Shown here piece by piece: positions 23,800 to 29,429 of a stretch of DNA of 29,429 bases (its first letter is position 1; each line of letters opens with the position of its first letter). The notes beneath the pieces are model-generated. The model was not told where the DNA came from, searched no databases, and worked only from the letters and a program-made list of their open reading frames with translations. Source of the DNA: Chitinophagaceae bacterium (GTDB lineage: Bacteria > Bacteroidota > Bacteroidia > Chitinophagales > Chitinophagaceae). A program made the translations under genes and the position numbers. Location of the stretch: positions 1-29,429 of the forward strand of contig JANXWM010000393.1 in the NCBI GenBank assembly GCA_025351145.1, in the 5' to 3' direction.

Positions 23800-26049
23800 T
23801 TATTGTTCATAAGTAAACTTAGCTTTCTTATTACCGATCATTACTTCAAAATCACCGGCTTCTGTTACTGTTTTTAATTGTGCATTTACAAAAGCAAGAT
23901 CATTTTTATTGATGGTAAAACTTACTGTCTGGCTTTCGCCTGCTTTTAGTGAAACCTTTTTAAATGCACGCAGCCGCTGCATGTTGGGCGTAATGCTTGC
24001 ATAGAGATCATGCGAGTATAATTCAACTGTATGCTTACCGTCTTTTGATCCTGTATTTTTTATTGTAACAGTTAAGGTAAGGTCTGCATCGCCTTTCAAT
24101 GTGGATGAACTAAGTTGTATATCGCTGTATTCAAAAGTTGTATAACTCAAACCCCATCCAAACGGAAACAGCGGCCAGTAGCCGGTATTGATATTGTCAT
24201 TGAAAACTTCCCTCACATCTTCCGTTGGCTTGCGGTCGTATAAAACCATTTCGCCCATGCTGCGCGGATAACTGAACGGCAAAATACCATCAGGATTGTA
24301 ATCGCCAAACAATACATCGGCAATTGCTTCTGCTGTTTTCTTTCCGCTCCAGTATGCCATCAGTATCCCTTTCATAGAAGGCTCGATAGAAGTAATAAAT
24401 CTTGGTCTTCCTTCTGTAAGCACCAGTATCACAGGCTTTCCTGATAATACGGCAGCTTCTGCAAGTTTCAGTTGTTCATCCGGCAATGCAAGTTCCGGCG
24501 TGTTGCCCGGGCTTTCGGCATACGCATTTTCGCCAAGGCATAAAATAATTGCATCAACGCCGGCGGCAGCTTTCTTTAACTGGGTTGCATCAAAGTTTGC
24601 AAGGTCATCAAAGCCTTTTTTTGTAGTGGTTACCACATTTGCTGCGCCAAGTTTATCTGTAATTGCCTGCAGAATTGTTTTGCTGTCTTTAGGGTACCAT
24701 TCTTCCTGGTTGCCCTGCCAGGTATAACTCCAGCAGCCATTCAAGGCAGTGATACTTTGTGCAGCCGGGCCTGCTACCAATACTTTCATATTCTTTGCAA
24801 GGGGCAAAGTATTATTCGAATTTTTTAAAAGCGTCATAGCTTCATGCGCCGCATCTAATGCCAGCGTTTGATATTCAGCTTTACCAAAATTTGCTTTGGC
24901 AGCTTCTTCAGGATAAGGGTTATCAAATAAACCCACTTTCATTTTTAAAGCAAGAATTCTGCGCACTGCATCATCAATGCGGCTCATAGGAACTTCTTTA
25001 TTTTTTACAGCTTCAATCAGCAAATCATAAAAAGAAAAGTCGCCTGGCACCATGCTCATATCTATGCCTGCATTTACAGCCATGGCAACTGCGGCCCTGG
25101 GTGTTGAAGCAACATTGTGGCGATCGTACAGGCGTTTAATATCTTCCCAGTCTGTAACGATTAAACCCTGAAAGCCAAGCTCGGTGCGCAATACATCAGT
25201 AAGTAAATATTTGCTTGCATGAACGGGCTCGCCATTTATCTCACCAGAGTTGATCATAATACTTGATGACCCGGCTTTCACTGCTTCGCGAAACTGCGGC
25301 AAATAATATTCACGCATTTCAATCTCGGGCATATAAATTGGCGTTCTGTCTTTTCCTGTTCTTGATGCAGAATAACCAAGATAATGTTTCATGCAACTGG
25401 CAACCGCTGTTATATTTTTTAGGCCATCTTCTTCGTATGCTTTTATGCCCGCAGCGCCCATTGTTTTGCCGATGTACACATCTTCGCCGTATGTTTCGGG
25501 AAAGCGTGACCATAATGGTTGGCGGCCGCAATCCAGCACCGGCGCAAAGTTCCAGCGTACACCAGATGCACGCAATTCGCTTGCAGTAACCTTTGCGGCT
25601 TTTGCTGCAAGTTCAGGGTTTCGTGTGGCAGCCATCGCAATATTCTGCGGAAATAGTGTGGAGTTAAGTGTATATGTTTGTCCGTGTATGCCATCCAAAC
25701 CATAGATCACCGGAATTTTTAACCGTGTGTTTTTTGTTTCGTCCTGTATCTCTGTCATGTCTGTACGCCAGGTATCCACGCTCAGTGCATGTGCAGTGGT
25801 GTTGAGTATAGAGCCTACTTTGTAATCATCAATGGCTTTCTTTAATGCAACGGGGTCAAGGCTTCCATCCCGGTTGCCCCATCCGCCTTTTGCAACAACA
25901 GCAAGTGTAACCTGTGTCATTTGACCCACTTTTTCTTCGAGGGTCATTTGCTTAATAAGCGATTCTATTTTTTGTTTCTCGGCAGGCGTTTGTGTATAAC
26001 CGTATTGGCATACAACAAAACAAAGGGCAATAATGGCAAGCTTTCTCAT
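23800..26049 (-). CDS. GH3 beta-glucosidase / beta-glycosidase (exported)
   Basis: GH3 enzymes release glucose or xylose from the non-reducing end of beta-linked oligosaccharides. The 749-residue protein has a signal peptide (MRKLAIIALCFVVCQYGYTQ), a TIM-barrel domain with YGLDGIHGQTY, the RWNFAPVLDCGR block, MKHYLGYSASRTGKDR and the nucleophile Asp300 in GLIVTDWED, then the alpha/beta sandwich domain with LCLGENAYAESPGNTPEL, likely carrying the acid/base Glu, and a C-terminal fibronectin-III-like domain (KKVSLKAGESQTVSFTI). It resembles periplasmic gluco-oligosaccharide enzymes such as BglX and ExoP; xylosidase activity cannot be ruled out. It fits the plant polysaccharide theme with GH67 and CE15. 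The 3' end lies 3 bp from element 11. Confidence 0.95.
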   Translation of the reverse strand: MRKLAIIALCFVVCQYGYTQTPAEKQKIESLIKQMTLEEKVGQMTQVTLAVVAKGGWGNRDGSLDPVALKKAIDDYKVGSILNTTAHALSVDTWRTDMTEIQDETKNTRLKIPVIYGLDGIHGQTYTLNSTLFPQNIAMAATRNPELAAKAAKVTASELRASGVRWNFAPVLDCGRQPLWSRFPETYGEDVYIGKTMGAAGIKAYEEDGLKNITAVASCMKHYLGYSASRTGKDRTPIYMPEIEMREYYLPQFREAVKAGSSSIMINSGEINGEPVHASKYLLTDVLRTELGFQGLIVTDWEDIKRLYDRHNVASTPRAAVAMAVNAGIDMSMVPGDFSFYDLLIEAVKNKEVPMSRIDDAVRRILALKMKVGLFDNPYPEEAAKANFGKAEYQTLALDAAHEAMTLLKNSNNTLPLAKNMKVLVAGPAAQSITALNGCWSYTWQGNQEEWYPKDSKTILQAITDKLGAANVVTTTKKGFDDLANFDATQLKKAAAGVDAIILCLGENAYAESPGNTPELALPDEQLKLAEAAVLSGKPVILVLTEGRPRFITSIEPSMKGILMAYWSGKKTAEAIADVLFGDYNPDGILPFSYPRSMGEMVLYDRKPTEDVREVFNDNINTGYWPLFPFGWGLSYTTFEYSDIQLSSSTLKGDADLTLTVTIKNTGSKDGKHTVELYSHDLYASITPNMQRLRAFKKVSLKAGESQTVSFTINKNDLAFVNAQLKTVTEAGDFEVMIGNKKAKFTYEQ

Positions 26050-26182
26050 ATAATGTTTGTTAGAGTGATGTTGGGAAATTGCCTAAAGATAACATGAACC
26101 CCGGTGAAAAGATAATTTCAAATTGTCTTTATGACACAATGAAAATATTCTGATAAAAAAGTATTGATAAAAGATAAAAGGG

Positions 26183-26372
26183 TTTATGGGCCAGGCTGCT
26201 GAAACACAGATTGAGCATCCGTTGCGTCGCACTCTTGTACGGCGGAATGCAAGGCATCAAGCAAAGAGGCAACAGGCAATGAGTGACCCGCACCTGCTCC
26301 AAAATTTTCCGAACGCACAAGAGTGCGACGCAACAGGCGATGCCATAAGAAATGATTGCCGGGCCCCAAAAA
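26183..26372. repeat. Composite inverted-repeat element 12 (both arms)
   Basis: Left arm: outer TTTATGGGCCAGGC (26183-26196), TTGAGCATCCG, inner TTGCGTCGCACTCTTGTAC at 26222-26240. Right arm: inner GCACAAGAGTGCGACGCAA at 26315-26333 (one change), B-type CAGGCGATGCCATAAG, outer TTGCCGGGCCCCAAAAAT ending at about 26372. Core about 74 bp. It lies between the divergent GH3 and beta-lactamase-like genes. A -7-like TATATTCG (26393-26400) just outside could serve the plus-strand gene. Confidence 0.9.
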
Positions 26373-26431
26373 TAACCTGCTGAAATTATCTGTATATTCG
26401 GAATTCTTAATCCACCCCGTAAATCAAATAC

Positions 26432-27862
26432 ATGAGACATTTATTTTTCTTTTTTACAGGCTTACTGTTTTGCACAATTGCCAATAGCCAAACCAAAGAA
26501 ACTGACTATAAAGATGCATTGAAGGTTATTGATGCATGGTTAAATGCTGAACGTGATTTTGATAAACTGCCTGGAATATCTGTGGCAATTGTAAATGACC
26601 AGAATGTAATTTTTAGTAAAGGCTATGGTCTTGCAGATGTGGAAAAAAAAGTGCCCATGGAAGCGGAAACAATTTGCAGTATTTGTTCTATTTCTAAATT
26701 GTTTACCTCCGTTGCCGTTATGCAATTATGGGAGCAGGGAAAATTGCGGCTTGATGATTCTATTGGCGCTTTGTTACCGGGTTTTAATTTAAAGCAGCAA
26801 TATGCTGAAACGGTGCCCATAACCGTTCGTTCGTTGCTTACACATTCATCGGGCTTGCCAAGAGAAGCAGCCTACCCATATTGGAGCGCCCCCGACTTTT
26901 ATTTTCCTACTGAAAAAGAGCTCAGGCAAAAATTGGGAGGGCAGCAGACTGTTTATCCTGCATCCACTTATTTTAAATATTCTAATCTGGGGATGAGTCT
27001 TTTGGGCGAGGCCGTGGCAAGTGTTTCAAAAACCAGTTATGAAAATTATGTTGAGCAAAATATTCTGCAACCGCTTCAATTAACAAACACGCATCCTTCG
27101 CTTCCGCAAAATTTATGGGGAGGAAAAATGGCAACGGGGTACAGCGGTTTGTACCGGGATGGTTCACGAAAGATGATGCCCTTCTTCCAGGCAAAAGGAA
27201 TTGCGCCCGCTGCTGGCTATTCTTCCAATGCTATTGACCTGGCACATTTTGCATCCTGGCAATTCCGGTTGATGAATAAAGCAGATAAAGAAATTCTGCG
27301 CCCTTCTACCTTAAAGGAAATGCAAAGGGTTCAATGGATGGACCCGAATTGGAAACTTACATGGGGGCTTGGCTTTATTATTTGGCAGGAAGATGGAGTA
27401 ACTTATCTGGGGCATGATGGTTCATGCCCGGGTTACAGAACCGGATTAACCCTTTGCCCTAAAACGAAAATAGGCGTATCGTGCATGATAAATGCCCAGG
27501 GCACAGATCCTGATAAATACATCGGTGCTGTTTATAAAATTTTAAATAAGGCAAAAGAAGAGGAGGTAGATACATCGGCCAGCAAGACGGACCTTAACGC
27601 ATATGCAGGTAATTATGATGTTTATGCATGGGGTAGTGAAAATGTGGTGCTGCCTTGGAATGGAAAACTCTTAGTATTTAGTGTGCCGTCAGATGACCCT
27701 GAAAAATATATGGATCTGTTCAAATATGTAAGCAACGACACTTTTAGAAGAGTGCGGAAAGATGATGGAAGTTTGGACGACGAGTTGCGGTTTGAAAGGG
27801 ATGCCAATGGCAAAGTTGTACGTATCGTGATTGATGATAATTTTTTTAACAAGATAAAATGA
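26432..27862 (+). CDS. Exported serine beta-lactamase-like hydrolase (class C/esterase family)
   Basis: The 476-residue protein has a signal peptide (MRHLFFFFTGLLFCTIANSQ) and a beta-lactamase/transpeptidase-like domain (about 30-375). Motif 1 is Ser86-I-S-Lys89 (CSISKLF) with the nucleophile serine, motif 2 is Tyr183-S-Asn185 (KYSNLG), and motif 3 is represented by His328-D-G (LGHDGS), as in class C enzymes and esterase EstB rather than KTG. THSSGLPRE is the family-typical segment after motif 1. A C-terminal beta domain (about 395-476, NAYAGNYDVYAWGSENV to the end) resembles the lipocalin-like domain appended to many Bacteroidota members. The role may be a peptidase or esterase; antibiotic resistance should not be assumed. 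Confidence 0.9.
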   Translation: MRHLFFFFTGLLFCTIANSQTKETDYKDALKVIDAWLNAERDFDKLPGISVAIVNDQNVIFSKGYGLADVEKKVPMEAETICSICSISKLFTSVAVMQLWEQGKLRLDDSIGALLPGFNLKQQYAETVPITVRSLLTHSSGLPREAAYPYWSAPDFYFPTEKELRQKLGGQQTVYPASTYFKYSNLGMSLLGEAVASVSKTSYENYVEQNILQPLQLTNTHPSLPQNLWGGKMATGYSGLYRDGSRKMMPFFQAKGIAPAAGYSSNAIDLAHFASWQFRLMNKADKEILRPSTLKEMQRVQWMDPNWKLTWGLGFIIWQEDGVTYLGHDGSCPGYRTGLTLCPKTKIGVSCMINAQGTDPDKYIGAVYKILNKAKEEEVDTSASKTDLNAYAGNYDVYAWGSENVVLPWNGKLLVFSVPSDDPEKYMDLFKYVSNDTFRRVRKDDGSLDDELRFERDANGKVVRIVIDDNFFNKIK

Positions 27863-27917
27863 TTATTTGCTCCACAAATTCAGGTAACAAAGCAGTAAAA
27901 GATTAAGCCATCGCTGG

Positions 27918-27951
27918 CCGCCGTGTTTCGTGAGAACACAAAACACGGCGG
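27918..27951 (+). other. Hairpin downstream of the beta-lactamase-like gene
   Basis: CCGCCGTGTTT (27918-27928) pairs perfectly with AAACACGGCGG (27941-27951) around a 12-base loop, 55 bp after the stop. There is no T-run, so it is probably core sequence of element 13 rather than a standard terminator, although it may still act on RNA ends. Confidence 0.65.
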
Positions 27952-27967
27952 CTTCAATCTACGCTTA

Positions 27968-28054
27968 GGTGAAAGCTCAATATGTAATCCGAACGCATAA
28001 GAGTGCGACGCAAGAGGCGATGCCATAAAAAATCAATTGCCGGTATCCTAAAAT
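27968..28054. repeat. Composite repeat element 13 (right half only)
   Basis: GGTGAAAGCTCAATATGTAAT (27968-27988) matches the sequence preceding the right arm in elements 8, 10 and 11. Then the inner GCATAAGAGTGCGACGCAA is at 27995-28013, the B-type AGGCGATGCCATAAAAAA follows, and the outer TTGCCGGTATCCTAAAAT ends at about 28054. No left arm is found between the preceding stop codon and the hairpin at 27918. Confidence 0.82.
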
Positions 28055-28060
28055 GCATTT

Positions 28061-28095
28061 AAAAAAATAGTCCCTCAAACAAGGAACTATTTTAA
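28061..28095 (-). terminator. Intrinsic terminator of ppdK
   Basis: On the minus strand AAAATAGTTCC (plus 28083-28093) pairs with GGGACTATTTT (plus 28064-28074), one G-T pair, followed by further T residues. It lies 25 bp after the stop at 28119 and just outside element 13. Confidence 0.85.
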
Positions 28096-28118
28096 AAGGA
28101 ATAAACTTTAAACATTCG

Positions 28119-29429
28119 TTATCCAAATTGCACGGCTGCCTGTGCCGCGGCTAACCTTGCTACTGGTACGCGGAAAGGTGAACAGCTAACATAGTTCATA
28201 CCAATGCGGTGGCAGAATTTTACACTCTCCGCATCGCCGCCATGTTCGCCGCAAATACCCACTTCAAGTTTTGGTTTTGTTTTGCGTCCGCGGTTGGTGC
28301 CTAACTGTATAAGTTCGCCCACGCCTTCCTGGTCAATGGTTTGAAAAGGATCATCGTGTAAAATTTTTTGATCAAGATAATTAGGCAAAAAGCCACCAAT
28401 ATCGTCGCGGCTAAAACCAAAACTCATCTGTGTAAGATCGTTGGTACCAAAGCTGAAGAAGTCCGCTATTTCGGCCATTTGAGCGGCCTGTAATGCGGCC
28501 CTTGGGGTTTCAATCATGGTGCCAAAGAGGTAAGCTATTTTTTTCATTTTTGTTTTTTCGCATACCTCTTTATACACACGGGCTACAATTATTTTCTGGT
28601 GAATCAATTCATTGGCTGTGCAGGTAACCGGCACCATAATTTCGGGGAAAGCTTTCTTGCCGGATTGTATTAATTCTGCAGTTGCTTCCAGTATGGCCCT
28701 TACCTGCATTTCGGTGATCTCGGGATAACTGATACCAAGTCTTACACCACGGTGGCCAAGCATGGGATTGTTCTCGTGCAGTGCAAGCACCCTTCTGCGC
28801 AGTATGCTCATGCTTATGCCAAGATCTTTACTTAGCTGGTGAAGTTTCTCTACATTGTGCGGCACAAACTCATGCAAAGGCGGATCGATCAGGCGTATGG
28901 TTACCGGCATGCCTTTCATTAGCTGCATAGTATCTTTAATATCTTTTTTTACATAGATATATAATTCATTCAAAGCTGTTCGGCGTTCTAATTCTGTTTT
29001 ACTTACGATCATTTTGCGCAGCAGGAACAAAGGCTGTTCACTGCCTTCGCCATAGAACATGTGCTCTGTACGGAAAAGGCCGATACCTTCTGCGCCAAAA
29101 GCCAGTCCCTGTGCAGCATCGCGTGGGGTTTCTGCATTTGTTCTTACGCCAATTACTTTTATTTGATCTACCAGTTTCATTAGGTTTTTGTAGGATTGAT
29201 TTTTGCCAAGGTCAATGGCTACCAATGCCATACTTCCTTCATATACCAATCCTTTGGTTCCATTTAAACTAACCCAATCGCCTTCTTTAATGATGGTTCC
29301 ATCTTTTCCTTTAAAGGATTTTGTTTCATGGTTTATTTCAATATCGCCGCAACCAACAATACAGCACCTTCCCCAGCCTCTTGCCACAAGGGCTGCATGA
29401 GAAGTCATGCCACCTTTGGTGGTTAAAAT
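28119..29429 (-). CDS. ppdK: Pyruvate, phosphate dikinase, C-terminal half (runs off the window)
   Basis: PPDK interconverts pyruvate + ATP + phosphate and phosphoenolpyruvate + AMP + diphosphate in the cytosol. The frame is open to the window edge; the ATG at 29408 is internal because the conserved ILTTKGG precedes it. About 436 of roughly 880-900 residues are visible. The swivelling phosphohistidine domain shows GGMTSHAALVARGWG with the phosphorylated His at codon 29397-29399, and GDWVSLNGTKGLVYEG follows. The PEP/pyruvate barrel includes GLFRTEHMFYG, VTIRLIDPPLHEFVP, GHRGVRLGISYPEI, FGTMIETPRAAL, FFSFGTNDLTQMSFGFSRDD and ICGEHGGD with the catalytic Cys at codon 28251-28253, ending CSPFRVPVARLAAAQ. 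The LIDPPLHEF and GTNDLTQ motifs separate it from PEP synthase. A terminator follows. Confidence 0.96.
   Translation of the reverse strand: MLTTKGGMTSHAALVARGWGRCCIVGCGDIEINHETKSFKGKDGTIIKEGDWVSLNGTKGLVYEGSMALVAIDLGKNQSYKNLMKLVDQIKVIGVRTNAETPRDAAQGLAFGAEGIGLFRTEHMFYGEGSEQPLFLLRKMIVSKTELERRTALNELYIYVKKDIKDTMQLMKGMPVTIRLIDPPLHEFVPHNVEKLHQLSKDLGISMSILRRRVLALHENNPMLGHRGVRLGISYPEITEMQVRAILEATAELIQSGKKAFPEIMVPVTCTANELIHQKIIVARVYKEVCEKTKMKKIAYLFGTMIETPRAALQAAQMAEIADFFSFGTNDLTQMSFGFSRDDIGGFLPNYLDQKILHDDPFQTIDQEGVGELIQLGTNRGRKTKPKLEVGICGEHGGDAESVKFCHRIGMNYVSCSPFRVPVARLAAAQAAVQFG

Noticed and set aside
26186..26383. 65-residue frame and overlapping minus-strand frames near 26129-26440
   Set aside because: They are translations of the arms and core of element 12 and contain the repeat-derived LRRTLV and QECDAT strings.
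26432..27862. Antibiotic-resistance beta-lactamase
   Set aside because: The motifs fit the broad class C/esterase-like family with an added C-terminal domain; nothing points to antibiotic hydrolysis.
400..28054. CRISPR array, because a short sequence recurs many times
   Set aside because: Copies are kilobases apart, occur in inverted pairs around variable cores, and are separated by genes; there are no regular spacers and no cas genes.
400..28054. Integron attC sites, because of imperfect palindromes near gene ends
   Set aside because: Neighbouring genes lie in both orientations with their own promoters and are ordinary chromosomal genes; no integrase is seen, and the arms lack a recognisable attC core-site pattern.

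Overview
The window looks like a chromosomal stretch from a Bacteroidota bacterium, most likely a soil or plant-debris member of the Chitinophagaceae; the family name is inference from gene content, not a database match. Support comes from a type IX secretion (T9SS) sorting domain on a secreted M36 protease, many exported hydrolases whose signal peptides end in an A/S/T-Q-like junction, weak Shine-Dalgarno sequences, TAnnTTTG-type promoter boxes, and moderate-to-low GC.

Layout. 1-387: 3' part of an AlgH/YqgE-family gene. 670-2052: mnmE (tRNA U34 modification GTPase), converging on an SDR oxidoreductase (2110-2856, minus). 3084-7178: a xylan side-chain block with a GH67 alpha-glucuronidase (minus), a 52-codon fragment of a sialate/acetylxylan-type O-acetylesterase, and a CE15-like glucuronoyl esterase (plus). 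7600-8421: tandem-domain universal stress protein. 9080-12040: M36 (fungalysin) protease with PA and T9SS domains. 12389-14113: gamma-glutamyltransferase (minus). 14427-15694: an outer-membrane barrel protein and a DUF4136 lipoprotein, probably one operon (minus). 16135-19272: large secreted BNR/VPS10-like beta-propeller protein. 19495-20952: AraC regulator plus secreted cupin. 21451-23398: exported VOC protein and exported metal-dependent amidohydrolase. 23800-26049: GH3 glucosidase (minus). 26432-27862: serine beta-lactamase-like hydrolase. 28119-29429: C-terminal half of pyruvate phosphate dikinase (minus, runs off the window).

The genes are mostly single-gene transcription units for extracellular or periplasmic breakdown of plant polysaccharide (GH67, CE15, GH3) and peptide (M36, GGT, amidohydrolase), plus a few housekeeping genes (mnmE, ppdK, algH).

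The outstanding feature lies between the genes. At thirteen intergenic loci I find whole, half or degenerate copies of one repeat. Its arm is about 57 bp: an inner 19-bp motif (GTACAAGAGTGCGACGCAA or its complement) and an outer end (about TTTTTGAACCCGGC). Complete copies carry two arms in inverted orientation around a core of about 50-250 bp. The cores differ from copy to copy and several contain other palindromic repeats. No copy lies inside a real gene, and many begin 3-12 bp from a stop codon. Only the mnmE/SDR, OMP/DUF4136, AraC/cupin and VOC/amidohydrolase gaps lack one. This very dense mosaic repeat family is the best candidate for something undescribed here.
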